Notes: generated by a model not told the origin, from the letters alone. A DNA stretch of 64,000 nucleotides from Flexivirga caeni (GCF_003724155.1 NZ_RJJQ01000011.1:62001-126000); one strand, 5' to 3'. Positions 8,235 to 17,343 are shown, numbered from the stretch's first letter. Numbers and translations are program-made.

Positions 8235-9272
8235 TCAGCTCCAATCCATGACGACTTTGCCGCACTCGCCGGACCGGGCCGCGGCGAACGCGTCCTGCCA
8301 CCGTTCGGCGGGGAAGCGGTGCGTGATGACCGAGCGCACTGCACGCTCCAGGGCTGGCGACGACTGCAGCATGGAACTCATGGCATACCAAGTGTCGTAC
8401 ATTTCGCGGCCGTAGATGCCCTTGATGGTCAGCATGTGCGTGATGACCCGGCCCCAGTCGATCGCGAACGGATCGCCGGGCAGGCCGAGCATCGCGATGC
8501 GGCCACCGTGGTTCATGTTGTCGATCAATTCGCTGACTGCAGAAGGGTTTCCGGACATTTCCAAGGCGATGTCAAATCCCTCGCGCATGCCCAGGTCACG
8601 CTGGGCATCGGCGATACGCTCGCGGGCCACGTTGACGACACGGTCCGCGCCTGCGGCTTTCGCCAGCTCGAGGCGGTAGTCGCTGACATCGGTCACCACG
8701 ACGTAGCGGGCGCCGACGTGCTTGGCGATCGCGGCGCCCATCACCCCGATCGGCCCGGCGCCGGTGACCAGCACGTCCTCTCCGGCGATGGGGAAGGACA
8801 ACGCGGTGTGCGTCGCGTTGCCGAACGGGTCGAAGACTGCGCCGACGTCGGGGTCGAGATCGTCGGGCTGCACCCACACGTTCGACGCCGGTATGACGAC
8901 GAAGTCCGCAAACGCGCCGTCGCGGTTGACGCCGACCGAGCTGGTCCGGATGCACAGGTGGCGGCGTCCGGCGCGGCAGTTGCGGCACTCGCCGCACACG
9001 ACGTGTCCCTCGCCGGAGACCTTCTGACCGACGGCGACGCTGGTCACGTCCTCGCCGATCTCGACGACCTCCCCAAAGAACTCGTGGCCGGTGATCAGCG
9101 GAGGTTTCACCGTGGAAGCCGCCCAGTCGTCCCAGCCCTCGAGGTGCAGATCGGTGCCGCAGAGACCGGCCCGCCATACCTTGATCTTGACGTCGGTCGG
9201 GCCGGGTATCGGCTCCGGTGCTTCGATCATTTCCAGGCCCGGTCGGGCCCCTGTCTTCGCCAGTGCTCGCAC
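8235..9272 (-). CDS. tdh: L-threonine 3-dehydrogenase
   Basis: NAD- and zinc-dependent medium-chain dehydrogenase oxidising L-threonine to 2-amino-3-ketobutyrate. From the chosen GTG it is 345 aa. Zinc motifs are present: C-G-T-D-L-H and G-H-E-F-F-G-E for the catalytic site, and C-x2-C-x2-C-x7-C (C-G-E-C-R-N-C...H-L-C) for the structural zinc. The NAD-binding motif is G-A-G-P-I-G-V-M-G. The start is uncertain: GTG at 9272 gives the family-like V-R-A-L-A-K-T-G opening, while a TTG at 9296 adds eight residues; neither has a strong ribosome site. It is co-transcribed with kbl. Confidence 0.94.
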   Translation of the reverse strand: MRALAKTGARPGLEMIEAPEPIPGPTDVKIKVWRAGLCGTDLHLEGWDDWAASTVKPPLITGHEFFGEVVEIGEDVTSVAVGQKVSGEGHVVCGECRNCRAGRRHLCIRTSSVGVNRDGAFADFVVIPASNVWVQPDDLDPDVGAVFDPFGNATHTALSFPIAGEDVLVTGAGPIGVMGAAIAKHVGARYVVVTDVSDYRLELAKAAGADRVVNVARERIADAQRDLGMREGFDIALEMSGNPSAVSELIDNMNHGGRIAMLGLPGDPFAIDWGRVITHMLTIKGIYGREMYDTWYAMSSMLQSSPALERAVRSVITHRFPAERWQDAFAAARSGECGKVVMDWS

Positions 9273-9447
9273 GGGAGTCAGTCTGCTACGCCGCAACTCC
9301 GGGTCGTGAGCGGGGTCACGTCATACAGCGACTCGTCACCGGCGACGATCTGAAGACAGAGATCCACAATCTCGCTGCATAGAGCCATCCACCGGCCGGT
9401 TGGCCTGAGCCCGCACCCGCCAGTGGGTCACTCCTAGACTCGACGTC

Positions 9448-10005
9448 ATGCCGGACATGTTCGACGCTCTCGCGAGACTGCTGCTCGACGACAAGGATCG
9501 GCACTTGCTTGCCGAGAACCAGCGCGACCTGACCGAGTGGGGGCTGTCCGGATGGAGCGAACGGCATCCGGATGTGGCCGACATGTTCTTAGTGGACGAA
9601 TTCGACGAGGCCCCGGCACCGGCGGAGTTGTTGTCGGCGATCGGACTGGAGCGTAGAACGATCGGCTGGGTCGACTGCGCACGCGAGGACGATGAGCACC
9701 AGGTCCGCACCATGGTGGCCGAGTCCTGCCGCAGGCGGGGACTGCCGGTCCCCGTGTTTCCGGACGATCTCGAGGATGCGGTGGTGGCCTCGCTCGGCGA
9801 GAACCTGACCCGCTGGAACTACGTCCCGGCCGTCCTGCGCGCCGTCGATGAGCATCTGGCTCGCGTCGGACTCCGGCTGCTCCTGATCGAGCGCGATAAC
9901 GACGAGTACACGTTCGCGCCGGTCGAAAGCTGCGATCTCGACAGCCTGGGCGAGAGCCGCGTTGGCGGCTGCCGGATCTACGGGGTCGACGGCCTCGACA
10001 TCTGA
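9448..10005 (+). CDS. Hypothetical acidic protein
   Basis: Protein of 185 aa that I do not recognise with confidence. It opens M-P-D-M-F-D-A-L-A-R-L-L-L-D-D-K-D, is rich in Asp/Glu, and has no signal peptide or membrane segment, so it is probably cytosolic. A conserved-looking core reads I-G-W-V-D-C-A-R-E-D-D-E. Codon use matches the surroundings. It stands alone, divergent from tdh, and is followed by the decayed zinc-ribbon gene on the opposite strand. The opening somewhat recalls small DUF6630-type proteins, but I would not assign that. Confidence 0.7.
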   Translation: MPDMFDALARLLLDDKDRHLLAENQRDLTEWGLSGWSERHPDVADMFLVDEFDEAPAPAELLSAIGLERRTIGWVDCAREDDEHQVRTMVAESCRRRGLPVPVFPDDLEDAVVASLGENLTRWNYVPAVLRAVDEHLARVGLRLLLIERDNDEYTFAPVESCDLDSLGESRVGGCRIYGVDGLDI

Positions 10006-10061
10006 CCGTCGGAGTCGCTTCGAGGAGCAACTCGGGTGTCGAGCATGAAATCAGGTTCGAC

Positions 10062-10303
10062 ACACATCGGCTATTCCTTGCGGACGGGCTCGCCCAGGTG
10101 CGTGCACCGCAGGAGGGGCACTTCACCAGCTTCTGCCCCCGAAGCGATGCGGCATCAGTGCGGCGATGACCGGGGAGATGCTGAAGGAGCGACCGCAGGC
10201 GCCGCATTCCCAGTCGTAGCGGTTGGCGAGCAGGTACTGCGTCGAGAAGCCGACCACGATCACGATGAGCGGGACGAGCACCTTGCCCGAGGTCAGCTTC
10301 CAT
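10062..10303 (-). pseudogene. Frameshifted small membrane zinc-ribbon protein
   Basis: A small gene whose protein sense is split over two frames. An ATG at 10303 has AAGGA six nt upstream but is one base out of frame with the sensible protein, as if one G had been added after the ATG (M-K-L-T-S-G-K-V-L-V expected). The middle frame encodes a membrane helix (V-L-V-P-L-I-V-I-V-V-G-F), then Y-D-W-E-C-G-A-C-G and S-F-S-I-S-P. At the run of five G (plus 10136-10140) sense moves to another frame that supplies the second ribbon half, K-L-V-K-C-P-S-C-G-A-R-T-W. No in-frame stop follows closely. Either decay or homopolymer sequencing errors. Confidence 0.6.
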
Positions 10304-10396
10304 GACCGTCCTTCGAGTCTGCGGCTCGCGTGGGGAGACGCGATGGGCCGCCAGGCTACCCGCGAGGCTGGGACCGATCCGGGGAGAAAGCACGAA

Positions 10397-10431
10397 ACCC
10401 TCCGGTCAGGCGTTTCGCCTGGTCGGAGGGT
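10397..10431 (-). terminator. Rho-independent-like terminator of tRNA-Lys
   Basis: Hairpin read on the minus strand: ACCCTCCG..CAGGCG pairs with CGCCTG..CGGAGGGT around an AAA loop, with two central mismatches. A T-rich tail (TTTCGTGCTTTCT) follows. It begins just downstream of the tRNA 3' end. Confidence 0.75.
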
Positions 10432-10438
10432 CCTTCGG

Positions 10439-10511
<73 letters not shown>

Positions 10512-10669
10512 TTGGTGCGAGGAAGAACATAGCAGGCGAGACCCGCAGAGATGAAATCGAGGGGGCCGGGCAGTGATGCGCGAAGCGCGATGCTCGCCAA
10601 TGCGCGCCAGGGGGCGCTAGGTTGCAGAGCCGACGCACATCTTCCAACCCGATCGAAGGACTGCCGCGG

Positions 10670-12382
10670 ATGTCGATGCTCCTGCTGGACGAGGAAGAAC
10701 TCGAACGACCGAAGGAGACGCCGGACCTGACGGCGAGAGCCGACTGGAAGGTCGCGCTGAAGCGTGCGGCGGGCAAGTTCGGCTCCGACGGATGCACCAA
10801 TCTCGCCGCCGCGCTCACCTACCGGTCCATGCAGTCGCTCTTCCCCGGGCTCATCGCGGTGTTGTCCCTGCTGAACCTCTTCGGCAACGGCAAGCGGACA
10901 GCTGACGATGTGATCGTCAAGGTCGCGGCCATCCTGGGCAAGAGTCCGCACGACACGTCCTTGGGCACGATCCGAAGCTTCGTCGAGAACGTCACCACGC
11001 AGGGCGGTGGCGGCATTGCCTTCGTCATCGGCGTGCTGCTCGCCCTGAATGCCGCCTCGGGGTACGTGTCAGCTTTCGGCAGCGCGACCAACACGATGTA
11101 TGGCGTGCGCGAGGGCCGCTCGGCGATCCGCCTGAAGATATCCCTGCTCGGGGTCACCGCCGTCGAGGTCGTCCTCATCCTGCTGGTGATCTTCGCCATC
11201 GTCACGACTGGATCGGTGGCGCGCGAACTGGGCAACTCGGTCGGTCTCGGCCAGACCGCGGTGACGGTGTGGGACTGGGCCAAATGGCCGGTGGTGGTGT
11301 TCATCGTCGTGCTGATCATCGGGTTGCTCTATTGGAGCGCACCCAATGTGCAGAAGAGCAAACGTGACATCTTCACTTGGGGAGCCCTGATCGGGTTCGT
11401 CGTCTGGCTGGTCGCGTCGGCTGCGCTGGCGATCTACATCAGCCTCAGCCACGGCGCGAGCTATCAGAAGACCTACGGCATCTTCGCCAACGCGATCATC
11501 TTCATGCTGTGGCTGTGGATCACGAACCTCGCAGTGCTCTTCGGTGCGGAGGTTGACGCCGAGTTGCTCCGCACCCGGCAGCTGAAGTCGGGGCTGCCGG
11601 CCGAGCAGTTGATCCTGCTGCCGGAGAAGAGCACGGCCAAGTTCGCCAAACTGGATCTGAAGGCCGCCAAGGAGTATGAAGTCGCCCACGAGCTTCGGCT
11701 CGAGTCGATGCGCACGGCGGCGGGCGACCGGAACGCCTACGGGCGCGCAGTCCTGCTGGCGGGTGGCGCGGCGCAGTTGGTGGGCGATGCGAGCACCGCA
11801 GGCCGGTCGGGTAAGACTGGTCTGGTCGGCCCGCGGGATGCGAGCGCACCCCGGGCACGCGGACACGACCGAGGAGAAGATGCCGTGGCACACGATCTGG
11901 ACGCCGAAGCAGCCGCCGTCGAGGAGTCGCGGCTGCGGCGCCGCGACGATTTCCTGCTGAAGTCCGCGAAGGCCCGGGTGGTTCGTGACCGCCTGGAGCG
12001 CCAGCGCGCGAAAGCGGACGCCAAGCGCAAGGCGCGCGAGCAGGAGGTGCACAAAGAGCGTGCCGTCGCGGAGTCTCATGTCACTCGCGAACAACGCTGG
12101 GACGCCGTCGAGAAGGTCCGCGCCGAGTTCGAGCCGCCGGAGACCGCCGCGCGCGATGAGGTCTTTGCGGAGCGGCGTGAACGCCGGGCGGCATACGACG
12201 CTGCCCAGGCCGAGAAGGCCGCCAAGGCCGCGCAGCAACCGCCGCAGCCGAAGCAACAGCGTGCGCCGAAGCATCACACGAAGCAGCCTGAGCCGAGCGT
12301 CCTGGACTTGCGGGTCGAGCAGGAGCAGCAGGAGCGCCGCGACGAGTGGTTCGCGACGCACCCGGCACGCGTCGCTCGGTAG
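10670..12382 (+). CDS. YihY/BrkB family inner-membrane protein with long charged C-terminal tail
   Basis: Protein of 570 aa from the ATG at 10670 (GAAGGA about 9 nt upstream; a TTG 48 nt earlier is possible). Residues about 40-310 form the six-helix YihY/BrkB core: A-L-T-Y-R-S-M-Q-S-L-F-P-G, L-L-A-L-N-A-A-S-G-Y-V-S-A-F, L-L-Y-W-S-A-P-N-V and N-A-I-I-F-M-L-W-L-W-I-T-N-L-A-V-L-F-G-A-E. The last roughly 230 residues are soluble, very rich in Arg/Glu/Ala and likely helical or coiled, much longer than in most family members. Transport or other activity is not established for the family. Monocistronic; a palindromic repeat follows. Confidence 0.88.
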   Translation: MSMLLLDEEELERPKETPDLTARADWKVALKRAAGKFGSDGCTNLAAALTYRSMQSLFPGLIAVLSLLNLFGNGKRTADDVIVKVAAILGKSPHDTSLGTIRSFVENVTTQGGGGIAFVIGVLLALNAASGYVSAFGSATNTMYGVREGRSAIRLKISLLGVTAVEVVLILLVIFAIVTTGSVARELGNSVGLGQTAVTVWDWAKWPVVVFIVVLIIGLLYWSAPNVQKSKRDIFTWGALIGFVVWLVASAALAIYISLSHGASYQKTYGIFANAIIFMLWLWITNLAVLFGAEVDAELLRTRQLKSGLPAEQLILLPEKSTAKFAKLDLKAAKEYEVAHELRLESMRTAAGDRNAYGRAVLLAGGAAQLVGDASTAGRSGKTGLVGPRDASAPRARGHDRGEDAVAHDLDAEAAAVEESRLRRRDDFLLKSAKARVVRDRLERQRAKADAKRKAREQEVHKERAVAESHVTREQRWDAVEKVRAEFEPPETAARDEVFAERRERRAAYDAAQAEKAAKAAQQPPQPKQQRAPKHHTKQPEPSVLDLRVEQEQQERRDEWFATHPARVAR

Positions 12383-12438
12383 GCGCACGACCGAGTTTCA
12401 TCGAGCAGGAGGCACCGCTCGCGTCGCCGTGGAGTATC

Positions 12439-12515
12439 CCGAGTGGGCAGTTACTGGCGAGTATCCGCGTTTACTCGCTGGTAACCGTGCCGAGTGGGCA
12501 CTTACCGGCTGGTAC
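12439..12515. repeat. Palindromic intergenic repeat, family F1 (CGAGTGGGCA/TTACTGGCGAGTA)
   Basis: The copy reads CGAGTGGGCAGTTACTGGCG-AGTA, then a short centre, then TACTCGCTGGTAAC, the inverse of the second half, followed by a directly repeated unit CGAGTGGGCACTTAC. The same architecture recurs at 63853-63935, and a perfect inverted form at 41042-41099. It lies between convergent ends of the BrkB-like gene and tRNA-His. Confidence 0.8.
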
Positions 12516-12578
12516 AGGTGATGGGTCGGCGCGCTGCGGCACCGTAGTCCTCGACTGTGCAAGAGAGTGCAAGAACGA

Positions 12579-12619
12579 AAGTGCCCCACGGTCGCTTCCC
12601 AGTAATCCGTAGGGCACTT
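12579..12619 (-). terminator. Terminator of tRNA-His
   Basis: On the minus strand AAGTGCCC-T-ACGG pairs with CCGT-G-GGGCACTT, a 13-position stem with one mismatch, followed by TTTCGTTCTT. It is immediately downstream of the tRNA-His 3' end. Confidence 0.8.
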
Positions 12620-12622
12620 CAT

Positions 12623-12699
12623 TGGGGTGAGTGACGGGACTTGAACCCGCGACATTCGCGACCACAACGCGACGCTCTACCAGCTGAGCTACACCCACC
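12623..12699 (-). tRNA. tRNA-His (GUG)
   Basis: Cloverleaf on the minus strand with the tRNA-His hallmark: an extra 5' G(-1) facing C73. Acceptor GTGGGTG/CACTCAC (one G-U), anticodon loop TTGTGGT (GUG), T-arm GCGGG-TTCAAGT-CCCGT, and CCA encoded. Confidence 0.96.
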
Positions 12700-12780
12700 A
12701 TGGCTGCTTCCGGTGGAGGCAGCGCGGACAATCGTACCTGCTCCGAGGGGGTGCTCGTGACCACCCCTCATCCCCCGGAA

Positions 12781-13392
12781 CTACGCGGTGACTTTCGCGG
12801 CGATCGACCTGGCGGTGTCGGTGTCCGGGCCGGGCGCCGGGACGAACACGGCCTCCCGGTAATACCGCAGTTCGGTGATCGACTCACGGATGTCGGCGAG
12901 CGCGCGGTGGCCGCCGTTCTTGGCCGGCGCGCTGTAGTAGGCCCGCGGATACCACCGCTTGGCGAGTTCCTTGATCGACGACACGTCGATGATGCGGTAG
13001 TGCAGGTGCGCGTCGAGCTCGGGCATGTCCCGCGCGAGGAAACCGCGGTCGGTGCTGACGGTGTTGCCGCCGAGCGGCCACTTGCCGGCCTCCGGAGCGA
13101 ACCCCCGCACGTAGTCCATGACCTGCTGCTGCGCCTCGTCCATCGAGACTCCGCCCGCGAGCTCGTCGAGCAGCCCGCTCGACGTGTGCATGTCGCGCAC
13201 GAAGTCGTTCATCTGGTCCAGCGCTGCCTGCGGCGGCTTGATCAGGACGTCCACGCCATCGCCGAGTTGGTTCAGCTCGAAGTCCGTCACCAGCACCGCC
13301 ACTTCGATCAGGGCGTCGTTGGTCAGGCTCAGGCCCGTCATCTCGCAGTCGATCCAGACGATCCGTCCGCTGGCTGCCTTGTCTTCGCTCAC
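12781..13392 (-). CDS. orn: Oligoribonuclease
   Basis: 3'-5' exoribonuclease that degrades 2-5 nt RNAs and the cyclic-di-GMP breakdown product pGpG. At 203 aa it is standard length. The DEDDh acidic residues are visible: W-I-D-C-E-M-T-G-L (motif I, about 13-21), N-T-V-S-T-D-R-G-F-L (motif II region) and H-R-A-L-A-D-I-R-E-S-I (His and last Asp of motif III). It starts at GTG 13392 and is divergently transcribed from the PrsW-like gene 70 bp away. Confidence 0.97.
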   Translation of the reverse strand: MSEDKAASGRIVWIDCEMTGLSLTNDALIEVAVLVTDFELNQLGDGVDVLIKPPQAALDQMNDFVRDMHTSSGLLDELAGGVSMDEAQQQVMDYVRGFAPEAGKWPLGGNTVSTDRGFLARDMPELDAHLHYRIIDVSSIKELAKRWYPRAYYSAPAKNGGHRALADIRESITELRYYREAVFVPAPGPDTDTARSIAAKVTA

Positions 13393-13462
13393 CCGGACAC
13401 TCTAGGACCTGCCGTGCGCCGCCCGGCTGGTATGGCGGGGCGTCACGACATACAGTTCCCCG

Positions 13463-14617
13463 GTGACGCTCGCCCCCCGCCCGGACCGGCGCCCCGCCCT
13501 ACGCAAGTGGCTGATCATCGCGCTCATCGCGATCTGCTTCGCCCTCGGCGGGCTGGGCATGCTCGTGCTCGTCGACGACCAGTCCGGCGTCGTCGGCACC
13601 GCACTCGGCCTGGTGCTCTCGCTGATCGTGATCGGCATCGTCGTGCCCGTCTTCCTCTGGTTGGACCGTTTCGAGCGAGAACCGACCGGCATGCTGGTCT
13701 TCGCCCTGCTGTGGGGCGCGTGCATCGCAACGTTCGTCGCCTCGGTCTTCAACGACGTCGGATCGGTGCTGATCGACCCGGTGGTCGCATCCCACCCCTC
13801 CGCGGCAACCTGGGTCGCGCCGGTCGTCGAGGAGTCGCTGAAGGGCCTGGGGCCGTTGCTGTTGCTCCTCTTTCGCCGGCGCGAGGTCGACGGGGTCGTC
13901 GACGGGATGGTGTATGCCGGGCTGACCGCCGCCGGTTTCGCGGCTGTCGAAGACGTCGTCTACCTCGCGGCCGGATATGCGCAGGCGGGCGACCGCGGGC
14001 TGTTCTCGACCTTCCTGGTGCGCGTGGTGATGAGCCCGTTCGCCCACCCGATGTTCACCGTGTGCACGGGGATCGGGATCGGGATCGCCGCGACCACACC
14101 GCACCGCCTGCTGCGGTGGGTGGCGCCGTTCACCGGCTGGTGCTGCGCGGTGACCCTGCACGGCGTCTGGAACCTCGGTGCAGTGCTGTCGCAGCACGGC
14201 TGGCTCGTCTTCTACGTGCTGCTGCAGCTGCCGCTTTTCGCGGCCTTCATTACGCTGATCGTGCTCGCCCGGCGGCACGAGGCCCGGCTGATCGCCCACG
14301 AACTCGGTCACTACGTCGACCGGGGTCTCCTGACGGCCGCGGAGGTCGTCATGCTCTCCTCCATCAAGGAGCGGCGCTATGCACTGGCCTGGGCGGAGCG
14401 GCACGGCGGCGATCCGAGCAAGGACGAGATGCGTGAACTCCAGGACGCCGCAAGCGAATTGGCAATGGTGCGCGCCCGCATCGACCGCGGTGACGCCACC
14501 CCTCGCGTCGCAACCGAGGAGCAGCATCTGCTCGACATCGTCGGTCGGTCCCGGCAGCAGTTCCTCGACACCGCGCTCTATCGCTACTACGACGACACTG
14601 GCCTCACGACGTCCTGA
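13463..14617 (+). CDS. PrsW family intramembrane metalloprotease
   Basis: Multi-pass membrane protein of 384 aa. Catalytic motifs of the PrsW/CPBP-type family are present: V-V-E-E-S-L-K-G (EExxK, about 122-129), A-A-V-E-D-V-V-Y and H-P-M-F-T, plus L-H-G-V-W-N with the downstream His. About eight hydrophobic helices precede a soluble C-terminal tail of about 110 residues of unknown role. PrsW cleaves an anti-sigma factor in Bacillus; no adjacent membrane anti-sigma is seen here, so the substrate is unknown. Starts at GTG 13463. The ECF42 gene ends 12 bp away on the opposite strand. Confidence 0.88.
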   Translation: MTLAPRPDRRPALRKWLIIALIAICFALGGLGMLVLVDDQSGVVGTALGLVLSLIVIGIVVPVFLWLDRFEREPTGMLVFALLWGACIATFVASVFNDVGSVLIDPVVASHPSAATWVAPVVEESLKGLGPLLLLLFRRREVDGVVDGMVYAGLTAAGFAAVEDVVYLAAGYAQAGDRGLFSTFLVRVVMSPFAHPMFTVCTGIGIGIAATTPHRLLRWVAPFTGWCCAVTLHGVWNLGAVLSQHGWLVFYVLLQLPLFAAFITLIVLARRHEARLIAHELGHYVDRGLLTAAEVVMLSSIKERRYALAWAERHGGDPSKDEMRELQDAASELAMVRARIDRGDATPRVATEEQHLLDIVGRSRQQFLDTALYRYYDDTGLTTS

Positions 14618-14629
14618 CCCGACTCCGCT

Positions 14630-15847
14630 TCAGTCCGTGAGCGCCGCCAGCCGGGTCCGCAACAGGCGCCGCTCGGGTGTCGTCGGCGCGAGTTCGATGG
14701 CGCGCTCCAGGCTGGCTCGTGCGTCTGCGGTCCGGCCCAGCCGCGTCATCAGGTCGGCTCGTGTCGCGTGGAGGAGGTGGTATGCCGCCAGCGGCTCCGC
14801 CACCGCGTCCACGATGTCGAGCGCGGCCGCCGGACCGACGGCCATGCTGACGGCAACCGCGCGATTCAGCTCGGTGACCGGAGTCGCCGGGAGCAATTGG
14901 TACAACCCCGCGATGCGCGCCCAGTCGGTGTCGGCGGCCGTCAGCGCCTGCGCGTGCACGGCCCCGATCAGGGCCTGCACCCGATACGGCCCGGGGGTGC
15001 CGCCGACGCCGTCGAGCAGGCTCAGCGCCTCCTCGATCTGCCCGCGATCCCAGCTCGCGCGGTCCTGCTCGGCCAGCGGTATGACGTGGCCGTTCCGTAC
15101 CCGGGCCGCCCTGCGGGAGTCGGTCAGCAGCAGCAACGCCAGCAGTCCGGTGACCTCAGGGTCGGGCAGTAGGGACCGCAGCTGCCGGGTCAGCCGGATT
15201 GCCTCCCGGGTCAGGTCGACCCGGTGCAACTGGTCCCCGCTGGATGCGGCATACCCCTCGTTGAACAGCAGATAGAGCACGGCGAGCACCCCGGGGAGGC
15301 GTTCCGGGAGCCGGTCCGCGGACGGGACCTGGTAGGGAATGCCGGCTCCGCGGATCTTGGCGCGGGCGCGCACCAGCCGCTTGGTCATGGTGGGTTCGGT
15401 GACCAGGAAGGCGCGGGCGATCTCTGCGGTGGTCAGGCCGGCGAGCGTGCGCAACGTGAGCGCCACCCGGGCCGGCATCGCCAGGGCGGGGTGGCAGCAG
15501 GTGAAGATCAGCCGCAGCCGTTCGTCCGGGATGTCTTCGGCGTCCGCCCAGTCCAGATCGACGGCGACCGAGGCATCCGCGGTCGCCAGGGTCAACCTGC
15601 GCCGCTCGGTGTCCGAGCGGCGCAGCCGGTCCCGGATGGCGTTGCGGGCAACCGTCGCGAGCCAGGCGGCAGGACGCTCCGGCATACCGCTGACCGGCCA
15701 GCGTTCGACCGCACGGGCGAACGCCTCCTGGGCGCCGTCTTCGGCGAGTTCCCAGTCACCGCACCACGCGATCAGGCCGGCCACCAGCCGCCCCCACTCC
15801 GCAGCGAAGACGGGGGCGACCGGTGACTGTTCCTCGGGTCGGGTCAC
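14630..15847 (-). CDS. ECF42-type RNA polymerase sigma factor with C-terminal DUF6596/TPR-like extension
   Basis: ECF sigma factor of 405 aa, about twice the length of a plain ECF sigma. Region 2 includes G-D-W-E-L-A-E-D-G-A-Q-E-A-F-A-R-A-V (about 30-48). Region 4 has L-A-G-L-T-T-A-E-I-A-R-A-F-L-V-T-E-P-T-M-T-K-R-L (about 133-156). The remaining about 230 residues hold the DUF6596-type segment (N-E-G-Y-A-A-S-S-G-D) and TPR-like helices, the hallmark of ECF42. ECF42 factors work without an anti-sigma and are linked to DGPF proteins; the gene upstream is one, and its stop overlaps this GTG start (GTGA). Confidence 0.93.
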   Translation of the reverse strand: MTRPEEQSPVAPVFAAEWGRLVAGLIAWCGDWELAEDGAQEAFARAVERWPVSGMPERPAAWLATVARNAIRDRLRRSDTERRRLTLATADASVAVDLDWADAEDIPDERLRLIFTCCHPALAMPARVALTLRTLAGLTTAEIARAFLVTEPTMTKRLVRARAKIRGAGIPYQVPSADRLPERLPGVLAVLYLLFNEGYAASSGDQLHRVDLTREAIRLTRQLRSLLPDPEVTGLLALLLLTDSRRAARVRNGHVIPLAEQDRASWDRGQIEEALSLLDGVGGTPGPYRVQALIGAVHAQALTAADTDWARIAGLYQLLPATPVTELNRAVAVSMAVGPAAALDIVDAVAEPLAAYHLLHATRADLMTRLGRTADARASLERAIELAPTTPERRLLRTRLAALTD

Positions 15848-16542
15848 CCCATCACCGGCCGCAGGTCACGCGTCTGGAGTCCGTGCGCGGCGGCGATGGC
15901 GATCGCCTCGGCACGGTCGGAGACCTCCAGCAGGTCGTAGCCGCCGATCTGCTCCTTCGTCTCCGCGAACGGCCCGTCGGTGACGACGGTCGTGCCGTCC
16001 AGCCGGCGCACGGTCGTCGCGAGAGCCGGCGGCTGCAGCTGCCACCCGTGCAGCCGCCGCTCACCGGTCTGCTGCAGCCAGCCGCGCATCGGATCCTCAC
16101 CGTCGTCGGGCAGGTCCTCCGCGCGGATTTCGACGTCGTCGTGCTGGTCCCAGCACACCAGCATCAGGTAGCGCTCGTGCCCTGGCTTGGCCTCAGTGAG
16201 CTCCGGTGCTGGCATACCGGGGGCGACCGGACGGATCTCGATCGCGCCCGCCTCCGTCGTCGGATGAGCCGCCGCGGCGGCAATCGCCTGGTCCAGGTCC
16301 GCCGCCTCGATGATGTCGTAACCGGCGACGTGTTCCTTGGTCTCGGCGAACGGCCCGTCGGTGACCACCGCGTCCTTGTCCTTGCCGCGCACGCACCAGG
16401 CGCCGCCGGACATGTCCAGCCGCGCCCCGTCGAGTGCCAGGCCGCGCTGGGCCATCTCGCTCCACCACGCCTCGACGCGGTCCTCGACCCCGGGCTCCCA
16501 GGTGGCGTCCGGCGTGTGAACGTGGGTCAGGAAGTACAACAT
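15844..16542 (-). CDS. Tandem DGPF/YCII-related domain protein, ECF42 partner
   Basis: Protein of 232 aa formed by two fused YCII-related (DGPF) domains. The signature D-G-P-F-A-E-T-K-E occurs twice, about residues 62 and 189, each followed by a G-Y-D-(I/L)-(I/L)-E-(A/V) strand. Most DGPF proteins are single-domain. The start is ATG 16542 (M-L-Y-F-L-T-H-V-H), with GAAGGAG upstream; the longer frame is not needed. Its stop overlaps the ECF42 start, so they are translated as a unit and the DGPF protein is probably both partner and target of the sigma factor. Confidence 0.9.
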   Translation of the reverse strand: MLYFLTHVHTPDATWEPGVEDRVEAWWSEMAQRGLALDGARLDMSGGAWCVRGKDKDAVVTDGPFAETKEHVAGYDIIEAADLDQAIAAAAAHPTTEAGAIEIRPVAPGMPAPELTEAKPGHERYLMLVCWDQHDDVEIRAEDLPDDGEDPMRGWLQQTGERRLHGWQLQPPALATTVRRLDGTTVVTDGPFAETKEQIGGYDLLEVSDRAEAIAIAAAHGLQTRDLRPVMG

Positions 16543-16737
16543 GTCGTGCTCCTTCTTCGGGTTCGCGCTCGGCGGTGGCCGTGCGTTCATCCACGAGGAC
16601 GTATGGCGGGCGCCGGGAAGGACAGGTGACGCAGAAATCTTCCTGCAATCATCCCGGAGCACGGAAGCCGGCGGCTGGTCCAGCCAGGTCGGGCAGAATC
16701 GAGCGATGATCCGGCCCGTCGTAGCTCACTGACGGCC

Positions 16738-17343
16738 ATGCGCATCGTGCGGGATAGCTCCGAGGACGAGATGGTCGCCTGGTTCCTTCGTGGGGAACTG
16801 GCCAGCGACAGGTTCGGGCCACGGCTGCGTGCGGAACTGGCCGCGGCAGGTCTGCCCGGGGAGCTGCTGACCGATCCTGACCTCGGTGACGAAGCCGCGA
16901 ACCGTGCCCGCCGCGATCTGCTCGGGGAAACCCGCGGCTACGGCCGGCAGCGGGACGTGTTCGACGAGGACTTCCCCGCGCCGGCCGACGTGCACTGGAT
17001 CCGGGCCGAGCTCAGCCCGGTGGAGCTGGCCAGGGTCCGCTACATCGAATATTCCTATTGGAACGAGCTGTCCGGGGGCAGTCGCCTGCCGGCCGACGCG
17101 GCGAGGCGCGTTCGCGACGGGGTGCGCGTCTTCGGCGTCTCGAACCAGCGGTTCGTCGATGCGGCGCAAGCGGTGGCGCGGGGAGTTCGTTTCGCGCCGC
17201 TCATCCTCGCCGGACCGCGGCTCGACGACCTGGTGTGCGTGGAGGGGCACCTGCGACTGACCGGCTATGCGCTGGCCGGATTCCCCTGCAGCGTCGAGTG
17301 TCTGGTCGGCACGGCCGACACCATGGGACGGTGGGCCAGGTGA
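16738..17343 (+). CDS. Hypothetical protein with possible ParB/sulfiredoxin-like C-terminus
   Basis: Soluble protein of 201 aa. The N-terminal half (M-R-I-V-R-D-S-S-E-D-E-M-V-A-W-F-L-R-G-E-L) is not a domain I can name. A central segment reads Y-I-E-Y-S-Y-W-N-E-L-S-G-G-S-R. The C-terminus (P-L-I-L-A-G-P, V-E-G-H-L-R-L-T-G-Y-A-L-A) resembles the G-H-x-R motif of ParB-like/sulfiredoxin-fold proteins, but this is by eye and weak. It stands alone, divergent from the DGPF/ECF42 pair, with no clear ribosome site. Confidence 0.7.
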   Translation: MRIVRDSSEDEMVAWFLRGELASDRFGPRLRAELAAAGLPGELLTDPDLGDEAANRARRDLLGETRGYGRQRDVFDEDFPAPADVHWIRAELSPVELARVRYIEYSYWNELSGGSRLPADAARRVRDGVRVFGVSNQRFVDAAQAVARGVRFAPLILAGPRLDDLVCVEGHLRLTGYALAGFPCSVECLVGTADTMGRWAR

